Notes under the pieces: generated by a model
Seen by the model: only the letters and a program-made list of their open reading frames with translations
The model's database searches: none
What the model was told of the DNA's origin: nothing
Source of the DNA: an uncultured Acidimicrobiaceae bacterium
GTDB taxonomy: Bacteria > Actinomycetota > Acidimicrobiia > Spongiisociales > UBA5794
DNA length: 33,622 bases
Reading direction: 5' to 3'
NCBI GenBank assembly: GCA_947258375.1
Contig: CAMYIJ010000053.1
Span: 1 to 33,622 of the forward strand
Made by a program: the position numbers and the translations under genes
Shown here: piece after piece, positions 16,031-24,547 of the stretch
How the letters are laid out: each line of letters begins with the position of its first letter
How positions within the stretch are numbered: position 1 is the first letter of the stretch

Positions 16031-16618
16031 TCACGAGTCGGCTGCATCGCGCGCCAGCGCCTCTCCATAGTCCTCGGGGGTGTCGACATCGACGGGCATC
16101 GGCTCGTCGACCACCAGGGACTCCGCGGCCGGCATCTGAGTCAGTGCCCACAGCGGCTTGGGGCCTTCCAGCTCGGACAGGCCGGCAACGAGGTCGGGCG
16201 CAAGCAGGAAGGGATGCCCTCGACCGTCGTGGTACTCCGTGACCCGCATCCATGCCGGCGATTCGTCCCAGGCGGCGATGTGGGCGTCGATCACCGCCGG
16301 CGCGATGCCGGGCATGTCGCCCATGAGGAGAACGATCGGGGCGTCGCCTGCCTCGGCGCCGGCGATCAAGAGCGAGCTGAGGTTGCCCCGCTCCGGCTCG
16401 GGGTTGTGCACCACCGCAACGCCCACGGTGTCAACGGCCGCCTCCACCTCATCTCGGTAGGCCCCCAGCACCAGGATCACCCGCTCCAACCGCGACGCCC
16501 GGGCGGCGGCGATCACCGAGCCGAGCACCGTCGTGTCCCGATATGGCAGCAGCTGCTTGGGCCGGCCCATCCGCGTTGCCAGGCCGGCAGCGAGGATCAC
16601 GCCGACCGGGTGGCTCAC
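16031..16618 (-). CDS. MocA/MobA-like nucleotidyltransferase
   Basis: A 195-residue NTP-transferase of the MobA/MocA group, which attaches CMP or GMP to molybdopterin or acts on a related small substrate. The nucleotide-binding signature ILAAGLATRMGRPKQLLPY lies at residues 8-26. The metal-binding GDMPGI motif is at 100-105, and the late DVDTPEDY motif is at the C-terminus. The pattern is closer to the MocA (CTP, molybdopterin cytidylyltransferase) branch because of GRPKQLL and HDGRGHP. Start is GTG 16618, overlapping the SDR stop as GTGA, so the two genes are coupled. A role in cofactor supply for the AOR-like enzyme or an unseen xanthine-dehydrogenase-type enzyme is possible but not shown. 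Confidence 0.85.
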   Translation of the reverse strand: MSHPVGVILAAGLATRMGRPKQLLPYRDTTVLGSVIAAARASRLERVILVLGAYRDEVEAAVDTVGVAVVHNPEPERGNLSSLLIAGAEAGDAPIVLLMGDMPGIAPAVIDAHIAAWDESPAWMRVTEYHDGRGHPFLLAPDLVAGLSELEGPKPLWALTQMPAAESLVVDEPMPVDVDTPEDYGEALARDAADS

Positions 16619-17370
16619 TTGGGCGCCATACGGATGCCGCCATCCATCCGGATGCTCTCGCCGTTCATGTAGTCGTGTGTGATCAGGAAGTACGCCAGAT
16701 CGGCGTACTCGTCCGGAGTCCCCAGGCGCTTCGGGTTGAGAACCTGCTCGCCGAGCGACTCGCGGGCGGCTTCCGGCAGCCCCGCCAGCATCGGGGTATC
16801 GATGATGCCCGGGGCGATAGTGTTGACGCGGATCCCCGCAGACGCAAGGTCGCGTGCGACGGGAAGGGTCATCCCGACGACGCCGCCCTTCGACGCGGAG
16901 TAGGCCGCCTGCCCGATCTGACCGTCGTACGCCGCCACCGAAGCGGTGTTGACGATGGCGCCGCGGCTGCCGCCGTCGGTGGGCTCGGTCTGGGCCATTG
17001 CCACCGCAGCCATACGGATGCAGTTGAACGTCCCGATCAAGTTGATGGCGATGACTCTCTGAAACGACTGCAGATCGTGTGGTGTGCCGTCCCTGTTGAT
17101 CGTCCGGGCCGGCGTGCCGATCCCGGCACAGTTGACGAGCACCCGCAGCGGTCCCATCTCGGACGCGGCATCCACCGCGACCGACACCTCCGGCTCGATC
17201 GTGACGTCGGCCTGCACCGAAGCGCCACCGAGTTCGCTCGCCAGTTCTGCGCCATCCTGCACGTCGAGAATCACGACGTGCGCCCCCGCAGCCGTCAGGC
17301 GCCGCGCCGTCGCCGCTCCCAAACCCGAGGCCCCGCCGGTGACTATCGCTGAGCTACCAGCAACGTCCAT
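16615..17370 (-). CDS. Short-chain dehydrogenase/reductase, 3-hydroxyacyl-CoA dehydrogenase type 2-like
   Basis: A 251-residue NAD-dependent Rossmann-fold oxidoreductase. It has the cofactor motif TGGASGLG (11-18), acidic Asp36 at the end of strand 2 (VVILDV, indicating NAD), NCAGIG (80-85) and the catalytic set Ser144, Tyr157 and Lys161 (YSASK). The [32 protein letters not shown] region and PGIIDTPML match the HSD17B10/3-hydroxyacyl-CoA dehydrogenase type 2 branch. I start at ATG 17370, just after AGGAGA; the upstream in-frame extension crosses the promoter region. It would suit acyl-CoA breakdown, but no other beta-oxidation gene is adjacent. It is the first gene of a three-gene minus-strand group. 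Confidence 0.88.
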   Translation of the reverse strand: MDVAGSSAIVTGGASGLGAATARRLTAAGAHVVILDVQDGAELASELGGASVQADVTIEPEVSVAVDAASEMGPLRVLVNCAGIGTPARTINRDGTPHDLQSFQRVIAINLIGTFNCIRMAAVAMAQTEPTDGGSRGAIVNTASVAAYDGQIGQAAYSASKGGVVGMTLPVARDLASAGIRVNTIAPGIIDTPMLAGLPEAARESLGEQVLNPKRLGTPDEYADLAYFLITHDYMNGESIRMDGGIRMAPK

Positions 17371-17432
17371 GACATCTCCTTCTCGATTCCTACTCGATCG
17401 ATACCTTTGAACCAATCCTTCAATACTGAGGT

Positions 17433-17438
17433 TACGCT
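17433..17438 (+). promoter_or_regulatory. -10 box of the alpha/beta hydrolase gene
   Basis: TACGCT lies nine bases before ATG 17448 with no ribosome binding site between them, consistent with a leaderless or very short-leader transcript. The 77-base gap also has to carry the divergent SDR promoter. Confidence 0.3.
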
Positions 17439-17447
17439 GCTTGCCTT

Positions 17448-18332
17448 ATGGAGCGGACATCGCAGATCGTCGACATCAAGGGCCCGGTGCATTACATCGA
17501 TCACGGGGGCACGGGCCCGGCAATCGTCATGGTCCACGGGCTCGGAGGCTCCCACCTCAACTGGGAGCTGATCGGACCGGATCTGGCAACCGACTACCAC
17601 CCATACGCCGTCGACCTCCGAGGATTCGGTCTCACACCGCTCGACGGCCATACGGCCTCCCTGAAATCTCAGGCGGCGCTACTGGTCCGTTTCATCAGAG
17701 ACGTAGCAGGGGGCAGCGCTCTCCTCTTGGGCAACTCGATGGGCGGCCTCATATCCATGATGCTGGCCGCCTCCCATCCAGCCGCCGTCGCTGGGCTTGT
17801 CCTCCTCGATCCGGCGCTACCGATGCGCTCGGCTCGCAACGTCAACCGCGCCACGATCACGCGGCTCGGCGTGCCTGTGCTGCCCTGGATCGGTGAGGAA
17901 GCGGTCCGCCGTTTCGCCACCAGCGGCACCCCGGAGGAGCGAACCGACGCCACGTGGGCCATCGTGACGGCGCGCCCCAACCGGATCGACGCCGCCACCC
18001 GAGCCAACGCCGTGGAGATGACACGACTGCGCGACACCATGGAGTGGGCCCCCGAGGCCTACTGCGAGGCGATCCGCTCGATCACCGCCACCCTGGGCCG
18101 CCGCCGCCGGTTTCGTGACATGATCCACCGCATTGCGGCACCAACACTGCTGGTTCACGGGATGCTCGACGAGATCGTGCACTTCGAAAGTGCCGAATGG
18201 CTGGCCGGCGAACGCCCCGACTGGCGGTTCGCTCCGATCCCCGACGCCGGCCACGTGCCGCAGCTCGAATTGCCGCAGCGAACCCTCAGCATCTTCCGTG
18301 ACTGGGCAGGCCGATCCGTTTCGGCCGTGTGA
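17448..18332 (+). CDS. Alpha/beta-fold hydrolase
   Basis: A 294-residue hydrolase of the alpha/beta fold. The oxyanion-loop motif VHGLGGSHLNW is at residues 29-39. The nucleophile elbow is GNSMGG with Ser97, the acid is in HGMLDEIV near 244, and the histidine is in DAGHVPQLE near the C-terminus, so the triad is complete. A lid domain (about 130-220) sits between the strands, as in esterases, haloalkane-dehalogenase relatives and meta-cleavage hydrolases. The smaller Asp-nucleophile families are excluded because the nucleophile is Ser. Substrate is unknown. It diverges from the SDR gene. Confidence 0.88.
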   Translation: MERTSQIVDIKGPVHYIDHGGTGPAIVMVHGLGGSHLNWELIGPDLATDYHPYAVDLRGFGLTPLDGHTASLKSQAALLVRFIRDVAGGSALLLGNSMGGLISMMLAASHPAAVAGLVLLDPALPMRSARNVNRATITRLGVPVLPWIGEEAVRRFATSGTPEERTDATWAIVTARPNRIDAATRANAVEMTRLRDTMEWAPEAYCEAIRSITATLGRRRRFRDMIHRIAAPTLLVHGMLDEIVHFESAEWLAGERPDWRFAPIPDAGHVPQLELPQRTLSIFRDWAGRSVSAV

Positions 18333-18346
18333 TGCTCAGCTCCCCT

Positions 18347-18352
18347 TATCCT
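18347..18352 (+). promoter_or_regulatory. -10 box for leaderless GNAT gene
   Basis: TATCCT ends seven bases before ATG 18360, placing the transcript start at or one base before the start codon. No ribosome binding site is visible. Confidence 0.4.
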
Positions 18353-18359
18353 TCTTGAC

Positions 18360-19223
18360 ATGAAGTATTCGCTGCGCGATGCCCGGGCGTCGGACAAAGA
18401 GTTGTTGGCGCCGTGGACAACCCACACGTTCGCGTGGGGTGACTACGTGGTGGATTCCTTCGATCGGTGGCTGGCCCACCCAAACTCGCGGGTCCTCGTC
18501 GCAGCCGATGACACCGACGAACCGGTGGCGGTGGCCCGCGGGGTCCTGCTGTCTCCCGATGAGCTATGGCTCCAGGGGATCCGGGTACACCCGGATTGGC
18601 GGCGCCGCGGGATTGCCTCCAAGCTCGGCGAGAGTTTGCAGCAGTGGGGCGCCCAACAAAGCGCCAAGGTGGCGCTGCTGATGGTCGAGGATTGGAACGA
18701 GGCCGCGTGCGACCAGGTCACGCACCTCGGGTTTCGTGAGACGACCACCTGGCTGCGCGCCTTCCAGACCACCAAACACTCCGGCCGGGCGATCGCGCGT
18801 GCGGCATCCGGCGCTCCGGACGAGCCGCTGCGGCGATCAACGGTCGCCGAGGTCGGCCCCGCCTACCTGGCGTGGTCCGGCAGCGAACTGAATCGGGCGG
18901 CCCGCGGCATGATGACCGTGTCGTGGCAGTGCCGCCGCCTCCACGTCGAGGATCTGGAACGAGCCGCCGAGCACGGGGCACTCCTCGCCGGCCCGACGGG
19001 GTGGGCCGTCGGGGCGCCACGTGACAATCGCCTCGAGGTCGGCTGGCTCCAGACGACGCCCGACCGGGCTGTCGGCCACTTCGAGTCGCTGCTCGCGCTG
19101 GCGGTCTCCGATCGGGCGGCCACGCTGGAGATCATGATTCCGGCGGTGCCCTGGCTGGAGGAAGCGGCCCTGTCCGCGGATTTCGAGATCGAGCGTCTCC
19201 TCCTGTTCGAGAAAGCTCTCTAG
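18360..19223 (+). CDS. GNAT-family N-acetyltransferase with a C-terminal extra domain
   Basis: A 287-residue protein. The N-terminal 145 residues are a GNAT acetyl-CoA-dependent transferase, with the acetyl-CoA motif VHPDWRRRGIASKL at 76-89 and the trailing VEDWNEAACDQVTHLGFRE segment. The second half (about 150-287) has no motif I recognise but follows the strand-helix rhythm of a degenerate second GNAT domain, with an aromatic-rich core (AYLAWSGSEL, GWAVGAPRDN, EVGWLQTTP). Double-GNAT proteins in which only one half keeps the acetyl-CoA motif are common in Actinobacteria. The acceptor is unknown. The gene is 27 bases downstream of the hydrolase, with its own -10 box, and converges on glcF with a six-base gap. 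Confidence 0.8.
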   Translation: MKYSLRDARASDKELLAPWTTHTFAWGDYVVDSFDRWLAHPNSRVLVAADDTDEPVAVARGVLLSPDELWLQGIRVHPDWRRRGIASKLGESLQQWGAQQSAKVALLMVEDWNEAACDQVTHLGFRETTTWLRAFQTTKHSGRAIARAASGAPDEPLRRSTVAEVGPAYLAWSGSELNRAARGMMTVSWQCRRLHVEDLERAAEHGALLAGPTGWAVGAPRDNRLEVGWLQTTPDRAVGHFESLLALAVSDRAATLEIMIPAVPWLEEAALSADFEIERLLLFEKAL

Positions 19224-19229
19224 TCGGAC

Positions 19230-20459
19230 CTAGGACGCTGCGCTGTGCTCCCGCAAGGCGGTGGCGTAGATCTCGATCGGGTGTCGAATCTCGTAGCGCC
19301 GCGCCAGGTTCGAACGCAGCTGCATCTCACACCCGGGATTCGCCGACGCCACGAGGGTTGCGTCAACGGCGCGCACCTGGTCGGCCTTGCGGCGCCCCAG
19401 CTCATCGGAGGTCTCCGGCTGGGCCAGCATGTACACGCCGGCGGCGCCGCAGCACATGCCGATGTCGTCGATCTCGACGGGTTCGTAGCCGGCGGCGGCG
19501 ACGATCTGGCGAGTTTCGGCAATCACCCGCTGGGCGTGGCGCAGATGACAGGGATCCTGCATCGCCACATTCGTGTCGCGGGAGGGCAACTCCGGGAGCC
19601 GGCCGTCGGCAATCGCTTCGGCAATCACGACGGTGATGTCGGACACACGCGAGGCCAGCTCATCGCCACCCGGACCCCACTCGGCGTATCCGGCGAGGTG
19701 GGCGCTACATCCGGCGGCAGTGGCGACGACCATGTCGTATCCGGCGAACGCGGCGACATTGGCGGAAGCCAGTCGCTCGGTGGCCGCCACGGCCCCGTCG
19801 TGGGCGGCGAGGGCCCCGCAACAGGTCTGGGAAGCCGGCACCGTCACGTCGTAACCCGCCGCCGTCAGCAATTCCAGCGCCGCTTCATTGACCGCACCAA
19901 ACCAGGCATCCTGAACGCAGCCCGCCAGCAGCCCGACGCTCCCCACGCGAGCGGTCGCCGCCGGGCGGGCCTCACCGATGTGCGAGCCTCCCGCAAACGG
20001 TATCCGCCGCAGGCCCTTGATCCGCGCCAGCAGCCGCACCGGCAGCCTCTCGAATTGCAGGCGCTGGCTGAGAGCGGCAAAGAACGTCGCCACCCGGATG
20101 GCCGGCCGCGAGCCCAGGCCGCGGCCGAGCACGAGTGCCCGTACCTTGCGGCCGCGGTTGGGCTGCTGCTCCGCAATCTCCGCGCGGGCGCCCTCCATGG
20201 CCCGGCCGAACGGCAGCACGGACGGGCAGACCGGTTCACAAGCCCGGCACTGCAGGCAGAAGCCCATGATCTCCTCGAACCGATCATCGACCTCGGCAAT
20301 GCCGGATGCGACGGCTGCCATGGCCGCCAATCGGCCGCGGGGAGAAGCCGACTCGTTGCCCGTCAGCCGGAACGTTGGGCAATGCGGCAGGCACAGGCCA
20401 CAGGTGACACAACTATCGAGTTCGAGCTGGCGAGGAGCGTGACTGGTTTTCCAGGCCAT
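19230..20459 (-). CDS. glcF: Glycolate oxidase iron-sulfur subunit GlcF
   Basis: A 409-residue electron-transfer subunit. Two [4Fe-4S] ferredoxin motifs are complete: CVTCGLCLPHCP (Cys17, 20, 23, 27) and CLQCRACEPVCP (Cys68, 71, 74, 78). They are followed by the two CCG-type domains, with TCCGALAAHDG, QDPCHLRHAQ and MCCGAAGVYML. This is the usual GlcF/heterodisulfide-reductase-like arrangement that takes electrons from the flavin subunits towards quinone. ATG 20459 overlaps the glcE stop as TGATG; the in-frame extension upstream is inside glcE and is not used. It is the last gene of a five-gene operon. Substrate is set by the flavin subunits and could be glycolate, D-lactate or another 2-hydroxyacid. 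Confidence 0.92.
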   Translation of the reverse strand: MAWKTSHAPRQLELDSCVTCGLCLPHCPTFRLTGNESASPRGRLAAMAAVASGIAEVDDRFEEIMGFCLQCRACEPVCPSVLPFGRAMEGARAEIAEQQPNRGRKVRALVLGRGLGSRPAIRVATFFAALSQRLQFERLPVRLLARIKGLRRIPFAGGSHIGEARPAATARVGSVGLLAGCVQDAWFGAVNEAALELLTAAGYDVTVPASQTCCGALAAHDGAVAATERLASANVAAFAGYDMVVATAAGCSAHLAGYAEWGPGGDELASRVSDITVVIAEAIADGRLPELPSRDTNVAMQDPCHLRHAQRVIAETRQIVAAAGYEPVEIDDIGMCCGAAGVYMLAQPETSDELGRRKADQVRAVDATLVASANPGCEMQLRSNLARRYEIRHPIEIYATALREHSAAS

Positions 20460-21559
20460 CAAACGCCTCCCGGAAGCCGGCCGGGGACCATCACCCGCAG
20501 TGGGTCGAAGGCCTGCTTGACCCGGCGTTGCAGATCCAGCGACCCGGGCGGCGCTCCCCAACGATCAACGGACTCCGATTCGGCGGCAACCACGACCGCG
20601 GCCCCTCCGTTGCCTTCGGCCCAGCCGCGCAGCTCGTCGAGACGGGAGGCCGCCCACTCGCCGAATCCGGCAGTGACTATGCCGACCCGGTGTTGTGCCC
20701 GAAATGCGGCGGCCCCGGAGTCGCGGACCTTGGATACGGCGGCCTCGACCAGCACCGGCGGCACCCGCAGCTCGATCTGATTGGCCTCCTCGAGCGGTCC
20801 CGGCCAATCAAGCCCGGGCCGCGGAGTAGCGCCGACAGCCTCTGCTTGGGCGGCGACCTCCTCCGGAGTGCCGGCGATGTAGGCCGTAATAACCAACTCC
20901 GTTTCGAGCAGAGCCAGCGGGCGGTAGAGCCCGGCAAAGCCAGCGACATCATCGAGCGTCAGGCTGGCCGCGCTCTCCGGCACCGGCCACAGCTTCAGAC
21001 ACATCCGGCCGATCACCCCGAGCGATCCTTCGGAACCGCAGGAGAGACGGGGAATGTCGTATCCGGTGACGTTCTTGACCACCCGGCCTCCGGCGGTGAT
21101 GACGCGCCCGTCACCGGTGGCCATTGTCACCTCGAGCATCCTGTCCCGGGAGGGACCGTATCGCAGGCGCCGGTAGCCGCTGACTCCGGCGGCGATCATC
21201 CCGCCGACAGTGGAGCCGGCCGTGTGCTCGGCGAGCACCGCACTCTGGCGGCGCTCAGCGAGAGCTGACTCGATCTCGGATACGAGTGCTCCACCTTCGA
21301 CGACGAGCGTGAGGTCTTCGGGCTGCCAATCGACAACCTGGTTCAATGCGCTGGTCATCACGACAACGTCCGGGGGTTCGCCGCCGGCCGGACCCATATG
21401 GGTGCCACCACCGCGGGGCAGCACGCGATGGCCCTCGGCACTCGCCCATCCCAGGACCTCGGCGATCGCTTCGATACTGGGCGGCGCAACCGTGAGCGTT
21501 TCGGCCGCTACCCCCGGCGGCGGTTCGACCCGCCACTCGTCGGCGGGAGAAGCCGTCAT
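20459..21559 (-). CDS. glcE: Glycolate oxidase FAD-binding subunit GlcE
   Basis: A 366-residue FAD-binding subunit of the vanillyl-alcohol-oxidase fold. The N-terminal FAD domain shows HRVLPRGGGTHMGPAGG (about 44-60), LTLVVEGG, STVGGMIAAGVSG and RMLEVTMATGDGRVITAGGRVVKNVTGYD, all typical of GlcE. The C-terminal substrate domain is short and more variable, as is usual for this subunit. ATG 21559 overlaps the glcD stop (ATGA). Coupling on both sides, with glcD and glcF, makes a stoichiometric complex likely. Confidence 0.9.
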   Translation of the reverse strand: MTASPADEWRVEPPPGVAAETLTVAPPSIEAIAEVLGWASAEGHRVLPRGGGTHMGPAGGEPPDVVVMTSALNQVVDWQPEDLTLVVEGGALVSEIESALAERRQSAVLAEHTAGSTVGGMIAAGVSGYRRLRYGPSRDRMLEVTMATGDGRVITAGGRVVKNVTGYDIPRLSCGSEGSLGVIGRMCLKLWPVPESAASLTLDDVAGFAGLYRPLALLETELVITAYIAGTPEEVAAQAEAVGATPRPGLDWPGPLEEANQIELRVPPVLVEAAVSKVRDSGAAAFRAQHRVGIVTAGFGEWAASRLDELRGWAEGNGGAAVVVAAESESVDRWGAPPGSLDLQRRVKQAFDPLRVMVPGRLPGGV

Positions 21560-22980
21560 GGCGTCGCCCCGGATTCGAGGTTGGCGACGAGACCGAAGTC
21601 GTAGCAGCGCGAGCCCTCCGGAAGGATCTTGCCCGGGTTGAGAATGCCCTGAGGATCGAACGCCTCACGGAGGCGGGCCTGGGCGTCGAGATCGATCGGG
21701 GCATAGACCTTGGTCATCAGGTCGCGTTTCTCCAGCCCAACCCCGTGCTCCCCGCTCAGCGCGCCACCCATCTCTATCGAGAGAATGACCATCTCATGCG
21801 CGGCCGCCTTGACCTTTTCGAGCATTCCCGGTTCTTTGGAGTCGAAGGCCACCAGCGGGTGCAGATTGCCGTCCCCGGCGTGAAAGACGTTCAACATGTT
21901 GATGCCGTGACGGGCGCCGATCTCATAGATACCGGTCATGGTCTCCACCAATCGGGTGCGAGGCACAACGGTGTCATGGAGGTAGTAGTCGGGCGCTGCG
22001 TAGGCCACAGCCCCGAAGGCCGACTTGCGACCGAGCCAGATGAGCTCACGCTCCAGTTCGTCGGCGGCGATCCGCACCTCGGTGGCGCCGGCCTCTGCAC
22101 CGGCGCGGGCAACCACCTGAGCCTCGGCCTCGACAGCCGCAGGATGGCCGGCGACCTCGGCGATGAGGACGGCGGCGGCTTCGAGCGGAAAGCCACAGGT
22201 CCGGAAATTCTCAACGGCTTCGATCATCGGACGGTCCATCAGCTCCAGTGCCGCCGGCACCACTCCGGCCGCAATGACTGCAGAGACCGTGCGGGCCGAG
22301 GCCTCGATCGAGTCGAATGCCAGCAGCAGAGTGCGCACTTCAGGCGGGTTCTCGATGAGCCGCACCAGGATCTTGGTCACGAGGCCCATGGTGCCTTCCG
22401 AGCCGACCACTACCCCGCGCAGGTCGAGACCGAGCGGATCGGGAGCGGCGCTGCCGAGCGTTACGACCTCACCTTCGGCGGTGACCATCTCTACGGCAAG
22501 CACGTGCGACACCGTCGTCCCCTCGGCAAGACAGTGGGGCCCGCCGGCGTTCGTGCCGATGTTGCCGCCGATCGTGGAGACCGATTGCGACGATGGATCC
22601 GGGGCGTAGTGCAAGCCGAGTGGCTTGGTGTGCTTGGAGAGATCGAGGTTGATCACTCCCGGGCCGACCCAGGCCGTCTGGGCGGCTTCATCTACATCCC
22701 AGATCTCGTTGAGGCGGGTGAGCACGACGATGAGCCCCGGCTTGGTCGGAACGGCCCCACCGGACAAGCCGGTGCCGGCACCGCGGGCCACGATGGGCAC
22801 TCCGTGCCGCACCGAGATCCGCACCGCGGCGGCAACCTCTTGAGTGGTCGCGGGCAGGGCAACAGCCGCCACCTCGCCGGGGGTGACGCCGGCATCTTTG
22901 GCGTAGATGTGCATATCGAGCGGGTGGTCGAGCACCTGATCGGTCCCCAACACCTGGCGAAGATCCGCGGCCAAGGTCAT
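21556..22980 (-). CDS. glcD: Glycolate / D-2-hydroxyacid oxidase flavin subunit GlcD
   Basis: A 474-residue FAD-dependent dehydrogenase that oxidises glycolate, D-lactate or a related 2-hydroxyacid to the keto acid. The FAD motif VPIVARGAGTGLSGGAVPT is near residues 60-78. The second motif, STIGGNIGTNAGGPHCLAEGTT, lies near 135-157, and the late VFHAGDGNLHP and SGEHGVGLEKRD motifs hold active-site histidines. The length and order match GlcD. It begins four bases after the hyuB stop, so it is on the same message as hyuA and hyuB, which is the interesting part of its context. Confidence 0.93.
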   Translation of the reverse strand: MTLAADLRQVLGTDQVLDHPLDMHIYAKDAGVTPGEVAAVALPATTQEVAAAVRISVRHGVPIVARGAGTGLSGGAVPTKPGLIVVLTRLNEIWDVDEAAQTAWVGPGVINLDLSKHTKPLGLHYAPDPSSQSVSTIGGNIGTNAGGPHCLAEGTTVSHVLAVEMVTAEGEVVTLGSAAPDPLGLDLRGVVVGSEGTMGLVTKILVRLIENPPEVRTLLLAFDSIEASARTVSAVIAAGVVPAALELMDRPMIEAVENFRTCGFPLEAAAVLIAEVAGHPAAVEAEAQVVARAGAEAGATEVRIAADELERELIWLGRKSAFGAVAYAAPDYYLHDTVVPRTRLVETMTGIYEIGARHGINMLNVFHAGDGNLHPLVAFDSKEPGMLEKVKAAAHEMVILSIEMGGALSGEHGVGLEKRDLMTKVYAPIDLDAQARLREAFDPQGILNPGKILPEGSRCYDFGLVANLESGATP

Positions 22981-22984
22981 CGCG

Positions 22985-24547
22985 TTACTCTACCGCCGTT
23001 CCGGGTGCCTCTCCCCAGCCACCGCCGCCCGGCGTTCGCACCAGCAGCCGGTCGCCGGGGGCGACCTCGAAGGTCACCTTGCCCTCGAGACGCTCGGTGA
23101 CTCCATCCCGGCGGATCAACCAGTCCTCACCGACGGCGCCGGGTTCACCTCCGTTGAGACCCCAGGGAGGGTGGCGGCGCCGCTCCCCCATGAGCGAGAC
23201 CGTTGCCGCCTCGTGGAACTCGATTTCCCGCTCGATGCCCTCACCCCCCCGATAGAGGCCGCGCCCGCCTGAGCCGGTCCGAAGGCCGTAGCGAAGTACG
23301 GAGAACGGGTAGTGCGCCTCGAGCGACTCGATCGGCGTGTTCTTGGTGTTGGTCATTCCCGTATGAATCCCCGATTGGCCGGCTCTCCCCGGACGACCCC
23401 CCTGACCTCCGGCGATCGTCTCGTAGTAGGCGAAACGATCGTTGCCGATGAGCACGTTGTTCATCGTGCCCTGGCTCGCCGCCGGTACCCGCTCGGGAGC
23501 TGCTTTCGCCAGTGCCCCGAGGACCACGTCGGCAATCCGCTGACTGGTCTCGACATTCCCGGCGGCAACCGCGGCCGGCGGCGAGGCGTTGACGATGCTG
23601 GCGTCGGGCACCCGCAACGAAATCGGGCGGTAGCTGCCGCCATTGGCCGGCACGGTCGGATCGGCCGCCACCCGCACCGCGTAGTAGAGACATGACCGTG
23701 TCACGGCCTCGACGGCGTTGATGTTGCCGGCGACCTGGGGCGCACTCCCGGCGAAGTCGGCATGGAGCCGGGCACCATCGATCGTGATGGTCACGGTTAT
23801 CGGGACGTCGGCGGAGCGCCACTCCATGAAGTCGGAGAACTCGAACCGGCCGTCCGGAAGATCTGCCAACGCCGCCTCCATTCGCCGCTCGCCGTAGTCG
23901 AGGAGGGCCGCCGCGGTCGCGAGGTAGTCGTCCAGAGATCTCGATCCGGTTTCGATCACTCGTAGGGCCCCGGCTTCGTTGGCGCCGAGCTGCGCGGACA
24001 GGTCCCCGAGCCGTTCCTGGGGCGTCCTGGTGGCTTCCAGAAAGGGCTCGAGGAACTCGGGAAGCCACTCCCCGTCGCGCACAGCCGCCTGCGGCGACAC
24101 GATGTGCCCCTCCTGGTCGACCCTCGTGGCATGGGCGGGCATCGACCCTGGGGCCTCTCCTCCGACGTCTGCGTGGTGCGCCCGGTTGGCGACAAAGCCG
24201 GCCAGGCGCCCGGCGATGAACACTCCGCGAACCAGCGTGAGGTCGTTGAGGTGGGTGCCGCCGGCGAACGGATCGTTCACTGCGTACTGCACGCCCGGTT
24301 CCACAGCACCGCCGACAACATCGAGGACCGCCCGAACCGACGCAGGCATCGAGCCGAGATGCACCGGGATGTGCTCTGCCTGGGCGAGCATGTCGCCGTC
24401 GGGCATGAAGACCGCGGCCGAGCAGTCGGCGCGCTCCTTGATGTTGGGCGAGTAGGCGGTGCGCCGCAGCACGACACCCATTTCATCGGCAATCGCCGCC
24501 AACCGATTGCGGGCTACCTCGAGAGCAACCGGATCCACGTTCACCAT
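22985..24547 (-). CDS. hyuB: Hydantoinase B / oxoprolinase beta-subunit family protein
   Basis: A 520-residue HyuB-type subunit, the partner of HyuA in ATP-dependent ring-opening amidohydrolases (N-methylhydantoinase, 5-oxoprolinase) and in acetone/acetophenone carboxylases. The family opening is clear: DPVALEVARNRLAAIADEMG, RRTAYSPNIKERADCSAAVF. It is followed by HIPVHLGSMPASV, NDPFAGGTHLNDLTLVRGVF and ANRAHHADVGGEAPGSMPA, with the metal-binding His/Asp cluster. The glycine-rich end GGRPGRAGQSGIHTGMTNTKNTPIE and LVRTPGGGGWG is also typical. Start ATG 24547 overlaps the hyuA stop by seven bases. The exact substrate cannot be decided between hydantoins, lactams and ketones. Confidence 0.92.
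   Translation of the reverse strand: MVNVDPVALEVARNRLAAIADEMGVVLRRTAYSPNIKERADCSAAVFMPDGDMLAQAEHIPVHLGSMPASVRAVLDVVGGAVEPGVQYAVNDPFAGGTHLNDLTLVRGVFIAGRLAGFVANRAHHADVGGEAPGSMPAHATRVDQEGHIVSPQAAVRDGEWLPEFLEPFLEATRTPQERLGDLSAQLGANEAGALRVIETGSRSLDDYLATAAALLDYGERRMEAALADLPDGRFEFSDFMEWRSADVPITVTITIDGARLHADFAGSAPQVAGNINAVEAVTRSCLYYAVRVAADPTVPANGGSYRPISLRVPDASIVNASPPAAVAAGNVETSQRIADVVLGALAKAAPERVPAASQGTMNNVLIGNDRFAYYETIAGGQGGRPGRAGQSGIHTGMTNTKNTPIESLEAHYPFSVLRYGLRTGSGGRGLYRGGEGIEREIEFHEAATVSLMGERRRHPPWGLNGGEPGAVGEDWLIRRDGVTERLEGKVTFEVAPGDRLLVRTPGGGGWGEAPGTAVE

Noticed and set aside
19245..20780. 511-codon plus-strand frame across glcF and glcE
   Set aside because: Composition of an antisense shadow; both Fe-S cluster motifs are intact on the minus strand.
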